Assembly (NCBI RefSeq): GCF_028867965.1
Contig: NZ_JAPQNT010000005.1
Span: forward strand, 186,001-250,000
Direction of reading: 5' to 3'
Source of the DNA: Flavobacterium sp. SUN046
GTDB lineage: Bacteria; Bacteroidota; Bacteroidia; Flavobacteriales; Flavobacteriaceae
DNA: 64,000 bases
Shown here piece after piece: positions 35,091 to 43,940 of this stretch (positions are counted from its first letter, which is position 1; every line of letters starts with the position of its first letter). A model generated the notes under the pieces. That model was not told the origin of the DNA. It did no database searches and saw only the letters and a list, made by a program, of their open reading frames with translations. The translations under genes and the position numbers were made by a program.

Positions 35091-35125
35091 TTGTAATGGA
35101 ATAAGTAGTAAAATAATTACTTTTG
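35091..35125 (+). promoter_or_regulatory. Promoter of surE-lpxB operon
   Basis: TTG (35091-35093), 24-base spacer, TACTTTTG (35118-35125); the surE ATG follows at 35149. Confidence 0.5.
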
Positions 35126-35148
35126 TTACAATATAATTTTATTTCAAA

Positions 35149-35919
35149 ATGTATAAAAAACCTTTAATATTAGTTACCAACGACGACGGAATTTCGGCAC
35201 CCGGAATTCGCGCATTAATAAGTGTGATGAGCGAAATTGGAACCGTTGTTGTAGTCGCACCAGATAGTCCGCAAAGCGCTATGGGTCATGCAATAACGAT
35301 AAATAACACTTTACATTTGAATAAAATATCCGCCGAAAATGCCGAAATAACAGAATACAGTTGTTCAGGCACGCCAGTAGATTGTGTAAAAATGGCTGTA
35401 AACGAAATTTTAAAACAAAAACCCGATTTGTGTGTTTCAGGAGTTAATCATGGCTCGAATTCTTCCATAAATGTAATTTATTCAGGAACCATGAGTGCTG
35501 CTGTAGAAGCTGGTATTGAAGGAATTCCTGCAATTGGTTTTTCATTATTAGATTATAATTGGAATGCCGATTTTGAGCAAATCAAACCATTTATCAAGAA
35601 AATTGCATTGCAAGTTTTAGAAAATAGTTTGCCCGAAGGAACTATTTTGAATGTAAATTTTCCGAAATTGAAAACAGAACATATTAAAGGAATCAAAATT
35701 TGTCGTCAAGCGAAAGCATTTTGGCAAGAGAAATTCGATAAGCGAGTTACACCTTTTGGTAAAGAATATTATTGGTTAACTGGTGAATTTATTAATTTAG
35801 ACAAAGGTGAAGATACTGATGAATGGGCTTTAGCTAACGATTATATTTCAATTGTGCCTGTGCATTATGATTTGACTGCGCATCATGCAATTCAAACCTT
35901 AAACTCTTGGAATTTTTAA
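35149..35919 (+). CDS. surE: 5'/3'-nucleotidase SurE
   Basis: A 256-residue metal-dependent nucleoside monophosphatase. The metal site is in ILVTNDDGISAPGIRAL; SPQSAMGHAIT, SCSGTPVDCVKMA and VSGVNHGSNSSINVIYSGTM are further family signatures. It is involved in nucleotide salvage and stationary-phase survival in E. coli. It leads a tight operon: the next start is 2 bases after its stop, and lpxB begins 1 base after that gene ends. Confidence 0.96.
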   Translation: MYKKPLILVTNDDGISAPGIRALISVMSEIGTVVVVAPDSPQSAMGHAITINNTLHLNKISAENAEITEYSCSGTPVDCVKMAVNEILKQKPDLCVSGVNHGSNSSINVIYSGTMSAAVEAGIEGIPAIGFSLLDYNWNADFEQIKPFIKKIALQVLENSLPEGTILNVNFPKLKTEHIKGIKICRQAKAFWQEKFDKRVTPFGKEYYWLTGEFINLDKGEDTDEWALANDYISIVPVHYDLTAHHAIQTLNSWNF

Positions 35920-35920
35920 T

Positions 35921-36193
35921 ATGAGAAAGATAGATTTACTAATTGGATTTTTTGTTGGAATTGTAGTTGCCTTAATTGGCGCTGGATTATTTTTAAGATT
36001 TTTTACCGAAGTTAAAACCTTTTCAGATTTACATATTGTAAGTGAACAAGGAATTCTTGGCAAAGTAATTACACTTGGAGCCGTCCTGAATATTGCAGCA
36101 TTTTTTTTACTATTACAAATGAAAAAAGAACTCATGGCACGCGGAATCGTTCTAGCAACTATCATTTTAGCAATAGCAACTTTATTTATTTAA
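35921..36193 (+). CDS. Small membrane protein between surE and lpxB
   Basis: A 90-residue protein with three hydrophobic segments (about residues 5-27, 44-65 and 71-89) and little soluble mass between them. I do not recognise a named family. Gaps of 1 base on either side place it firmly in the surE-lpxB operon. A link to envelope or lipid A work is suggested only by this position. Confidence 0.7.
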   Translation: MRKIDLLIGFFVGIVVALIGAGLFLRFFTEVKTFSDLHIVSEQGILGKVITLGAVLNIAAFFLLLQMKKELMARGIVLATIILAIATLFI

Positions 36194-36194
36194 G

Positions 36195-37307
36195 ATGAAA
36201 TATTACATTATTGCTGGCGAAGCATCAGGTGATTTACATGGTTCCAATTTGATGAAAGCATTGTATCAAGAAGATTCTAATGCAGACATTCGTTTTTGGG
36301 GTGGTGATTTAATGGAAAGCGTTGGCGGAACTTTAGTAAAACATTACAAAGAACTTGCTTTTATGGGATTTGCCGAAGTAATAATGAACTTAAAAACCAT
36401 TTTAAACAATATTAAAATTTGCAAAACTGATATTGAAAAATTCAATCCCGATGTAATCATTTTCATTGATTATCCGGGTTTTAATATGCGAATTGCCAAA
36501 TGGGCAAAAGAAAAAGGAATTAAAACCCATTATTATATTTCGCCTCAAATTTGGGCATGGAAAGAAAGTCGGATTAAAGCTATCAAACGTGATTTTGATA
36601 AATTATATGTGATACTTCCGTTTGAAAAAGATTTTTATGAAAAGAAACATCATTTTCCTGTTGAATTTGTCGGGCATCCATTAATTGATGCTATTCACAA
36701 TCGTAATTATACCAATTCATCTGTTTTTAGAAAAGAAAATAATCTTGATGAAAAGCCAATTATTGCCATTTTACCTGGAAGTAGAAAACAAGAAATTTCT
36801 AAAATGCTGGAATTAATGTTAAGTGTTGTTGATGATTTTCAAGAATATCAATTTGTAATTGCTGGTGCGCCAAGTCAAGAATTCTCTTTTTATGAACCTT
36901 TTTTAAATGGTAAAAATATTAAATTTATTTCCAATAAAACTTATGATTTATTAAGCAATTCTCATGCGGCTTTAGTAACTTCTGGAACTGCAACTCTAGA
37001 AACAGCGCTATTTAAAGTTCCAGAAGTTGTTTGCTATAAAGCCAATTGGGCTTCTTATCAAATAGCAAAACGAATTATTACTCTAAAATATATTTCGTTA
37101 GTAAATTTAATTATGGATGAAGAAGTTGTAACTGAACTAATTCAAGAAAATTGCAATCCGAAAAGAATTAAAGCAGAATTGAATAAAGTTTTAGAATCTA
37201 AAACCAGAACTGCTATTCTAAAAAAATATGATGAACTAGAGCAAAAACTTGGCGGAATTGGTGCTAGTTCAAAAACTGCAAAATTAATAACTAAAGGTGT
37301 TTTGTAA
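36195..37307 (+). CDS. lpxB: Lipid-A-disaccharide synthase
   Basis: A 370-residue GT19 glycosyltransferase that joins UDP-2,3-diacylglucosamine and lipid X. The N-terminus YYIIAGEASGDLHGSNLMKAL is diagnostic. FIDYPGFNMRIAKWAK, HYYISPQIWAWKESRIKAIK, ILPGSRKQEISKML and VTSGTATLETALFKVPEVV are further conserved segments. It is a peripheral inner-membrane protein of the lipid A pathway. It closes the surE operon or extends it to comEC, 39 bases downstream. Confidence 0.96.
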   Translation: MKYYIIAGEASGDLHGSNLMKALYQEDSNADIRFWGGDLMESVGGTLVKHYKELAFMGFAEVIMNLKTILNNIKICKTDIEKFNPDVIIFIDYPGFNMRIAKWAKEKGIKTHYYISPQIWAWKESRIKAIKRDFDKLYVILPFEKDFYEKKHHFPVEFVGHPLIDAIHNRNYTNSSVFRKENNLDEKPIIAILPGSRKQEISKMLELMLSVVDDFQEYQFVIAGAPSQEFSFYEPFLNGKNIKFISNKTYDLLSNSHAALVTSGTATLETALFKVPEVVCYKANWASYQIAKRIITLKYISLVNLIMDEEVVTELIQENCNPKRIKAELNKVLESKTRTAILKKYDELEQKLGGIGASSKTAKLITKGVL

Positions 37308-37346
37308 GAATTTATAGTTATTTTTAAAAATAAAGTAATTACTTTT

Positions 37347-39386
37347 ATGGAAATGAAAGTAATACAATTTCCATTAATAAAAATTACGCTTTGTTTTGTG
37401 TTGGGCATCACTTTTGCTCATTACACAAAATTAAATTTGATATGGATTTTATTTCCGCTAATTATTGGAAGTATTTCATTGATTGTAAACTTTATTTTCA
37501 ATAAAAACAAATTAAATCAAAAATCTTATTTTGGCATTCTAACTCTGATAATTGCTTTTTTAATAGGAAGTTTTACCTCAATTGTTAATAATCAAACGTT
37601 GAATTCTGAACATTATATTCATCATTTAGGATTGAATGACACGGAATTCAACACCGAGCTTATAGTTCGAGAAAAATTAAAAAACACGTCTAATAATGAC
37701 CGTTATGTTGCTAGCTTAATAAAACTTAACAACAAAAAAAGCTACGGAAAAATAATAGTAAACATTAGAAAAGACAGTGTTTTGCCAACTATCGAAATTG
37801 GTTCTCATTTAAAAGTTCTTGGTTCGCTCTATCTAAACAGAAAACCTAACAATCCAAACCAGTTTGATTATGGTAAATATCTTGAAAATCAACAAATTTA
37901 TGCTCAAATTTATGCTGATGTAGAAAATATAAAAATAGGCTCTAAAGTTGACAAAAGTATTTCTTATTATGCAAGTTTATTACGGAATAAAATCATACAT
38001 AATTTAGAGAAAAATCATTTCAACAAAACTGAATTAAGTGTTGTAGTTGCTTTAATTTTAGGACAACAACAAGATATTTCTCAGGAAGTTGTTCGTGATT
38101 ATCAATATGCTGGAGCAGTTCACGTTTTATCAGTTTCTGGGTTGCATGTTGGATTTATTTTACTCTTTATAACGTTTTTATTAAAGCCTTTTCCAAACAC
38201 TAAAAGAGGTTCAATAATCAAACTTTGTATAGTCATTTTATCGTTATGGGCATTCGGAATTTTAGCTGGATTAGCGCCATCGGTAGTTCGATCGGTTACT
38301 ATGTTTTCGTTTGTTGCTGTTGGAATGTTTCTTCGCCGAAGCATTAATATTTATAACACTTTAGCCGTTTCTGCTTTATTGATTTTGCTTTTTCAACCTT
38401 CTTTTCTTTTTGATATCGGATTTCAGTTGAGTTATGTAGCACTTTATTTTATAGTTTGGTTACAACCCTTATTCGCCTCAATTTGGAAACCTAAATATTG
38501 GCTAGTAAACTACTTTTGGGAAATTGTTACCGTTTCATTTGCAGCACAAATCGGAACTTTACCAATGAGTATTTATTATTTTCATCAGTTTCCTGGATTG
38601 TTTTTTGTAACCAATTTAGTGATACTTCCTGGAATGTCAATTATTCTTGGTTTAGGAGTTTTTGTAATGACTTTGGCGGCTTTCGATTGGGTTTGGATGC
38701 CTTTATTAAAACTTCTCGAATGGAGTATTTGGCTATTGAATAAAATCATAAGTTGGGTAGCCTCATTTGAAGATTTTATTTTTAGAGATATTCCGTTAAA
38801 CTCTTACATGATGTGGAGTTGCTATTTTATAGTTTTTAGCTTTATTATTTGGGCTAAAAAACCTACTTACAAAAAGCTTATGATTAGCTTGATTGCAATA
38901 TTATCTCTACAAACAATAACTTTTTATGCTAAATATAAAAGTCAAAAAGAAAGTGAATTTATAGTTTTCAGCAAGAAAAAAACTACTATTATTACTGAAC
39001 GACAAGGTGACAAAGTTGCATTATATGCTAACGATAGTATTTTAAAAACTACCGGAGATAATCTAGCTTTGAAATCTTATTTGGTTGCCAATTTTTGTAA
39101 AATAAAATCAAAAGAAAAAGTATCCAATTTATATTATTTCAAAAACAAAAAAATACTTGTTGTAGATAGCAGTGCGGTTTATTTAGAAGAAGAAAAACCA
39201 AATATATTAATACTAACACATTCGCCTAAAGTAAATTTGGAACGTTTATTTATGTCTTGGAAGCCACAACAAGTTGTTGTTGACGCAACCAATTTTAAAA
39301 CTTATATAAAAGTTTGGAAAGCTACATGTAGAAAAGAAAAAATCCCTTTTCATGACACTGCCGAAAAGGGATTTTATAAATTATGA
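37347..39386 (+). CDS. comEC: ComEC/Rec2-family DNA uptake channel with degenerate C-terminal domain
   Basis: A 679-residue polytopic membrane protein. Residues about 20-190 form the N-terminal DUF4131-type part. The competence core (about 210-500) contains LGQQQDISQEVVRDYQYAGA, VHVLSVSGLHVGFILLFI and LAPSVVRSVTMFSFVAVG. After the last helix the 145-residue C-terminus keeps a beta-lactamase-like strand order but lacks the HxHxDH metal site (PNILILTHSPKVNLERL has no partner His/Asp). In other bacteria ComEC passes single-stranded DNA through the inner membrane. The start could also be the ATG at 37353. A terminator hairpin overlaps its last codons. Confidence 0.87.
   Translation: MEMKVIQFPLIKITLCFVLGITFAHYTKLNLIWILFPLIIGSISLIVNFIFNKNKLNQKSYFGILTLIIAFLIGSFTSIVNNQTLNSEHYIHHLGLNDTEFNTELIVREKLKNTSNNDRYVASLIKLNNKKSYGKIIVNIRKDSVLPTIEIGSHLKVLGSLYLNRKPNNPNQFDYGKYLENQQIYAQIYADVENIKIGSKVDKSISYYASLLRNKIIHNLEKNHFNKTELSVVVALILGQQQDISQEVVRDYQYAGAVHVLSVSGLHVGFILLFITFLLKPFPNTKRGSIIKLCIVILSLWAFGILAGLAPSVVRSVTMFSFVAVGMFLRRSINIYNTLAVSALLILLFQPSFLFDIGFQLSYVALYFIVWLQPLFASIWKPKYWLVNYFWEIVTVSFAAQIGTLPMSIYYFHQFPGLFFVTNLVILPGMSIILGLGVFVMTLAAFDWVWMPLLKLLEWSIWLLNKIISWVASFEDFIFRDIPLNSYMMWSCYFIVFSFIIWAKKPTYKKLMISLIAILSLQTITFYAKYKSQKESEFIVFSKKKTTIITERQGDKVALYANDSILKTTGDNLALKSYLVANFCKIKSKEKVSNLYYFKNKKILVVDSSAVYLEEEKPNILILTHSPKVNLERLFMSWKPQQVVVDATNFKTYIKVWKATCRKEKIPFHDTAEKGFYKL
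39339..39375. terminator. Bidirectional terminator inside the 3' end of comEC
   Basis: AAAATCCCTTTTC (39339-39351) and GAAAAGGGATTTT (39363-39375) form a perfect 13-bp stem with an 11-base loop. On the minus strand a T-rich run follows, so it ends the thioredoxin-like gene. It lies wholly within comEC codons for the last 16 residues. Confidence 0.8.
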
Positions 39387-39947
39387 TTAAGATTTCTTTT
39401 TAGTAATTACTTTCTTTTTAGTTGATTTTTTCTTTTTAGCTGCTTTTTTAGCTGCTTTTTGTACTTCAGCTGTGTAAGGAACAAAATTTGCAATCATTTT
39501 ATTGGCTCCATCTATCCAAACAGTCGGACCACCTGCAACATATCCGGTAGATCCAAGTAATCCAAAACTAGCTTTCCCATCTACAGGGTCTCCAGCTTTT
39601 ACAATTTTTACCGAAGGATAGCCTGCAATTTGAAAAAATTGTTGCAACTGATTGTTTTGCATTTTTAACTCATTTGTTTGTGGTGTTTTTCTAGGAAAAT
39701 CTAATTCTACTAAAACCACTTTCTCTTTAGCCCAAGCAATAAATTCTGGAGTCTTAAATACTTCATTTTGCAAACGAATGCACCATCCACACCAATCACT
39801 TCCTGTAAAAAACAAGAATAAAGGTTTGTTTTCAATTTTTGAAACCGAAATAGCTTCGTCAATATTAGTATGCCAAGTCAATCCTTCTTGAGCTTGAACG
39901 GTCATTCCTGAAACGACCAATAATAATGTTATAAATAATTTTTTCAT
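39387..39947 (-). CDS. Secreted thioredoxin-fold protein with Lys-rich tail
   Basis: A 186-residue protein with a signal peptide (FITLLLVVSGMTVQAQ). The thioredoxin fold begins FLFFTGSDWCGWCIRLQNEV, with the redox pair CGWC at about residues 52-55; an AGYPSVKIV cis-Pro segment follows near residue 110. After about residue 163 the chain becomes almost pure Lys and Ala (KAAKKAAKKKK and similar), giving a strongly basic tail of over 20 residues. A periplasmic disulfide or redox role is inferred from the fold. Its stop codon abuts that of comEC, base to base. Confidence 0.85.
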   Translation of the reverse strand: MKKLFITLLLVVSGMTVQAQEGLTWHTNIDEAISVSKIENKPLFLFFTGSDWCGWCIRLQNEVFKTPEFIAWAKEKVVLVELDFPRKTPQTNELKMQNNQLQQFFQIAGYPSVKIVKAGDPVDGKASFGLLGSTGYVAGGPTVWIDGANKMIANFVPYTAEVQKAAKKAAKKKKSTKKKVITKKKS

Positions 39948-39962
39948 TTCGATAATTTTTTA

Positions 39963-39991
39963 CAAATATAAACAAAAACAATACCAAACAA
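39963..39991 (-). promoter_or_regulatory. Promoter of the thioredoxin-like gene
   Basis: On the minus strand TTG (39991-39989), 18-base spacer, TATATTTG (39970-39963). The start codon is 16 bases further on. Confidence 0.55.
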
Positions 39992-39998
39992 ATGTCGG

Positions 39999-41510
39999 CT
40001 ACTTTACTTCTTGCATTAGTTTTTTTATAAGTGGCGAAATTACTATTAGAAGAATTCCAGCTACTAAGGCGTAAATTGCTAATTTCTCGTATCCATTAGC
40101 ATATACGATAAGTTTAGCGCTATTGGTTGCATCTTCAGAAGCTTCAGCGATATTAGCACCTAATAAACCAGCGAAATATTGACCATAAGCACTTGCAAGA
40201 AACCACATTCCCATGATTACAGCTTGAGTTTTTGGTGGTGATAATTTTGTCATTGCACTCATTCCGATTGGCGATAAACACAATTCACCAAATGTAATTA
40301 CAAACCATCCGAAAGAAAATAATCCTAATGAAGTTCTTCCATCGGCGCCAGCGAAAAATTTAGTGTAATAGAAAACATAAAAACCTCCAGCTAAAAATAA
40401 AAAGGCTAATCCGAATTTAACAACTGTATTGGGTTCGATTTTCTTTTTTGCCATCCAAAGCCAGACAATTCCAACTAGTGCAGCAAAAATAATTACAAAT
40501 AAGGAATTTGCTGAATTATTGACTCCGTTAGGATCGAAGGTTATTCCAAACATAGTATTATTCAAATTACTAACTGCAAATGCACTTAACGAACCACCAC
40601 TTTGTTCAAAAAACGCCCAAAACACGATTGAAAACAGCATGAAAATTACTGCTGCGATTAATTTTTTATTTTCTTCAATACTAAAACTTCGCATTTCATA
40701 TAACAAATAAATAAGAGAAGCTGGTCCAATTAAGTACATAAAATAATCTGTGTAAACCGTATTAGAAACCATTATCATTATTATTGGAATTATCAATAAT
40801 GAACCTAGGTACGTCATCCATTCTAAACCTTTCCGTTTGGTTGGTTCAATATGTGCCAAAGGAGAAAGTCCAATTTCACCCAAGCTTTTTTGAGTTTGAA
40901 CAAAAGTCAATAAGCTAATTACCATTACGATTGAAGCAAATCCGAAAGCATAATTCCATCTTAAATTAGCAGGAACAAATTCTTCCCAGAGCGTTCCATT
41001 TGCTACAGCAATACAAATATATCCACCAATTAATGCTCCTAAATTTACTCCTGCATAAAATAATGAGAATCCTGCATCTCGTCTGTTATCATCATCTTTG
41101 TATAATTTTCCGACCATTGAAGATATGTTTGGCTTAAAGAAACCAGTTCCAACAATTGTAAAACTTACTCCAATAAAAAATAATTCTTTTGGATTAATTG
41201 CTAAAATTACACTACCAGCAATCATCAATATTCCACCCCAAAAAAGTGATTTTCTAAAGCCAAAAATTTTATCTGCAAATAATCCGCCAATGAAAGTAAA
41301 GGCATAAACCCAAGCCTGAGTAGCGCCGTATTGCAAGTTGGCTTCAGTATCTTTCATGGTTAATTGTGAAACCATAAAAACATACAACATTCCACGCATT
41401 CCATAGAAACTAAAGCGTTCCCACATTTCGGAAAAAAATAAATACCAAAGTTGCTTTGGGTATTTTCCTTTAAAATTTTGAATCTGTTCTATGGTTAAAT
41501 TTTCGGACAT
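39999..41510 (-). CDS. Proton-dependent oligopeptide transporter (POT/PTR family)
   Basis: A 503-residue, roughly 14-helix major-facilitator carrier. The family motif ExxERF sits in LFFSEMWERFSFYGMRGML near residue 28. The PTR signature region (GLFADKIFGFRKSLFWGGIL) and the NISSMVGKLYKDDD segment with FSLFYAGVNLGALIG are also seen. It imports di- and tripeptides with protons. It lies next to a second POT gene in the same direction, but a hairpin terminator separates them. The S9 peptidase at 43941-46109 would supply dipeptides. Confidence 0.93.
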   Translation of the reverse strand: MSENLTIEQIQNFKGKYPKQLWYLFFSEMWERFSFYGMRGMLYVFMVSQLTMKDTEANLQYGATQAWVYAFTFIGGLFADKIFGFRKSLFWGGILMIAGSVILAINPKELFFIGVSFTIVGTGFFKPNISSMVGKLYKDDDNRRDAGFSLFYAGVNLGALIGGYICIAVANGTLWEEFVPANLRWNYAFGFASIVMVISLLTFVQTQKSLGEIGLSPLAHIEPTKRKGLEWMTYLGSLLIIPIIMIMVSNTVYTDYFMYLIGPASLIYLLYEMRSFSIEENKKLIAAVIFMLFSIVFWAFFEQSGGSLSAFAVSNLNNTMFGITFDPNGVNNSANSLFVIIFAALVGIVWLWMAKKKIEPNTVVKFGLAFLFLAGGFYVFYYTKFFAGADGRTSLGLFSFGWFVITFGELCLSPIGMSAMTKLSPPKTQAVIMGMWFLASAYGQYFAGLLGANIAEASEDATNSAKLIVYANGYEKLAIYALVAGILLIVISPLIKKLMQEVK

Positions 41511-41522
41511 ACTATTAAATTT

Positions 41523-41553
41523 AAAAAAACCTACAAGAAATTCTTGTAGGTTT
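41523..41553 (-). terminator. Terminator of the second POT gene
   Basis: AAACCTACAAGAA (41527-41539) pairs with TTCTTGTAGGTTT (41541-41553); the minus-strand product ends in a T run. It shares the CCTACAAG/CTTGTAGG core with the element at 3674-3747. Confidence 0.85.
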
Positions 41554-41581
41554 GAAAGGTATAAAATTATTTTGAATTTGA

Positions 41582-43297
41582 TTAATTAACTCCGTGCATC
41601 ATTTTCTTTAATTTTGGAGAAATCAGTGCTAATATTAATCCTGCAATTCCACATAAAACAACGAACACCATAAAGAATTCGTATAAATTGTGAATAGTGA
41701 ATCCAGCAAAATTTGGGTAATGATCACTAATTTGATTTTCAACTAACAATTTAAGTTGTTCTGCACTAGGAATAATTTTTTTATCTAGTACTGCTTGAAG
41801 ATCAATTCCTAACTCTTTAGCTTTATTAAATTTATCACCAGTAGCAGGCATTATAGCACCTAATGTTCCTGCTAGTGCGTATCCAGCTGCATTTGCAATA
41901 AAGAAAACGCCATATAATAATGATGAAAAACGTTTTGGAGCCAATTTGCTTACCAATGACAATCCAATTGGGGAAAGACATAATTCACCAGCTGTTTGAA
42001 TTAAATATAATAAAATCAACCATTTCACAGCTAGCATTCCGCTTGAACCTAAATCTTTTACGTTATGAGCAATAATAAAATAACTTATCGCAATTAAAAA
42101 TAGTCCAAATGCTTGTTTTAAAGGAGAAACAGGTTCTTTTCCAGAAGCTCTTAATTTATCCCAAAGAATACTAAATGGAACTGCCATAATTACTACGAAC
42201 AACCCGTTGAAGATTTGTACCATTGAAGCTGGCATGTCCCAACCAAAAAAGTGTCTGTCGGTTTGATTTGAAGCAATGAACGTTAATGATGAACCTGCTT
42301 GCTCAAAAGCTGCCCAAAAGAAAATAATAAAAAAGGATACAATGTAAATTACAAAAATTCTATCTTTTTCAATTTTGGTTATTGATGTGTCCGAAACAAT
42401 TAAAGTTGCCAAAGCAATACCAGCACCATATATAAACGGATAAATTAAACCTTTTACCAAGGTTCCCATATCGAAAGAAGTAATTCCGAATTCTCCAACA
42501 AGTAAATATCTAAAAATAAAGAAAGAAACTATAAAAATACCAAAAGCTAAGTAAATAGATTTTCCTTTAAACTCAGCTGTTTGAGCTTCGCCTTCTTCAA
42601 AATCATCTGAAGTATTGTGTTTAGGCAATCCTCCAATAGCTCTACCTTCTGGGGTTACTACATATTTATTTTTTAATACAAAAAACACTAATGTTCCCAT
42701 GAACATTGCCATTGAAGCTGCAAGAAATCCCCATTTAAAAGCAAACGGATCTTGAACACCATTAACTTTAACGTCACCAAGAATAGGACAAATAAATTGG
42801 CCTAAAAATGCACCTAGGTTAATTCCCATATAAAAGATAGTAAATGCTGTATCCAATTTAGATTTCTCTTGTTTTGGATATAAACTTCCTACCATTGATG
42901 ATATATTTGGTTTGAAAAATCCATTACCAAAAATGATGATAAACAATCCAAGCCACATCATTGTTTTAGCTAAATCTAAATTAGAACTAAAAATACTTGC
43001 ACTAAAAAACAAGAATAATTGTCCCATTCCCATCAATAATCCACCTAACAAAATACAGTTTCTGTTCCCAAGAAATCTATCGGCAACGAATCCGCCCAAC
43101 ATTGGAGTTAAATAACACAAAGCTAAAAATCCACCATAAAAAATTGATGAATCTGCTTCAAGATATTTTAAAGAATTCACCATGAAAAGTGCCAATAATG
43201 CACGCATTCCATAGAAATTAAAACGTTCCCACATTTCGGTTCCGAATAATACCCAAAGTCCTTTTGGATGACTTGTATTTACTTTAGTTTCACTCAT
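41582..43297 (-). CDS. Proton-dependent oligopeptide transporter (POT/PTR family)
   Basis: A 571-residue paralogue of the neighbouring carrier. It has the ExxERF motif in LFGTEMWERFNFYGMRALLA near residue 22 and FKPNISSMVGSLYPKQ. It is longer mainly because of extra residues between helices in the middle and a C-terminal insertion before the last helix (KELGIDLQAVLDKKIIPSAE). It also contains the EQAGSSLTFIASNQTD segment of the family. The expected substrate is short peptides. The pair may differ in peptide size or affinity, which the sequence does not show. Confidence 0.92.
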   Translation of the reverse strand: MSETKVNTSHPKGLWVLFGTEMWERFNFYGMRALLALFMVNSLKYLEADSSIFYGGFLALCYLTPMLGGFVADRFLGNRNCILLGGLLMGMGQLFLFFSASIFSSNLDLAKTMMWLGLFIIIFGNGFFKPNISSMVGSLYPKQEKSKLDTAFTIFYMGINLGAFLGQFICPILGDVKVNGVQDPFAFKWGFLAASMAMFMGTLVFFVLKNKYVVTPEGRAIGGLPKHNTSDDFEEGEAQTAEFKGKSIYLAFGIFIVSFFIFRYLLVGEFGITSFDMGTLVKGLIYPFIYGAGIALATLIVSDTSITKIEKDRIFVIYIVSFFIIFFWAAFEQAGSSLTFIASNQTDRHFFGWDMPASMVQIFNGLFVVIMAVPFSILWDKLRASGKEPVSPLKQAFGLFLIAISYFIIAHNVKDLGSSGMLAVKWLILLYLIQTAGELCLSPIGLSLVSKLAPKRFSSLLYGVFFIANAAGYALAGTLGAIMPATGDKFNKAKELGIDLQAVLDKKIIPSAEQLKLLVENQISDHYPNFAGFTIHNLYEFFMVFVVLCGIAGLILALISPKLKKMMHGVN

Positions 43298-43337
43298 AAT
43301 TATTGTTTTAGTTTATTTAGTTTGTTATAGTTTAAAA

Positions 43338-43679
43338 TTAATCTATTTCAAGACAAGCAATATCTTGCTTTTCAGGATTTGTTATAAAATTTCTTATTGT
43401 TAAATGTTTCTCTTCTAAAATTTCAATTATTTGATTTGTTGTTAAATTCCCTTTTCTAATCCAAATTATTTTTGGTGGACAACCATTTATTAGACTTATA
43501 TCATAAAAATCGGAATCAAATGTAACAATAATATAATTTTCTTTTTTAGCAAAATTCCATATTTCAATATCATTAACATTCATTAAACCCAGACTTGAAA
43601 TGTGTTTTGATTTTTCAAAAACTACTGATATTTTTTTTTCAATTCTAAAAGAAATATTTTGATCAAATAGTAATTTCAT
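43338..43679 (-). CDS. DUF5615 PIN-like toxin
   Basis: A 113-residue protein of the DUF5615/Mut7-C-like PIN family. MKLLFDQNISFRI supplies the first acidic metal residue, and IIVTFDSDFYDISLING the second, as expected for a small PIN-like RNase fold. It starts at the last base of the upstream DUF433 gene, so the two are coupled. Family pairs DUF433-DUF5615 are predicted type II toxin-antitoxin systems; toxicity has to be inferred, since activity is hardly tested. The pair sits between a POT gene and the DPP IV gene. Confidence 0.82.
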   Translation of the reverse strand: MKLLFDQNISFRIEKKISVVFEKSKHISSLGLMNVNDIEIWNFAKKENYIIVTFDSDFYDISLINGCPPKIIWIRKGNLTTNQIIEILEEKHLTIRNFITNPEKQDIACLEID

Positions 43680-43900
43680 TAGACACTTTCTATCTTATGT
43701 TCTTTGTCAGCAGCATAAGCCAAGCAAGCTAAAATATCGTTTTCTGTCAACTCTGGATAATCCAAAATAATTTCTTGAATTGACATTTTATTTGAAAGCC
43801 AACTCAAAACATCATAAACTGAAATTCTAGTTTCTCTAATACACGGTTTGCCAAATCTTTTATTTGGGTCTCGCTTAATTATTTTTTGATAGTTTATCAT
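43679..43900 (-). CDS. DUF433 antitoxin
   Basis: A 73-residue protein of the DUF433 family. The conserved form is visible: ITIKRDPNKRFGKPCIRETR-like start, SVYDVLSWLSNKMS, and EIILDYPELTENDILACLAY at the helix-turn-helix-like end. It overlaps the DUF5615 gene by one base at the stop/start. DUF433 proteins are predicted DNA-binding antitoxins that repress their own operon. Confidence 0.84.
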   Translation of the reverse strand: MINYQKIIKRDPNKRFGKPCIRETRISVYDVLSWLSNKMSIQEIILDYPELTENDILACLAYAADKEHKIESV

Positions 43901-43940
43901 ATTTCTAACTTTTTATCATTTCAAATTATGATGAGATAAT

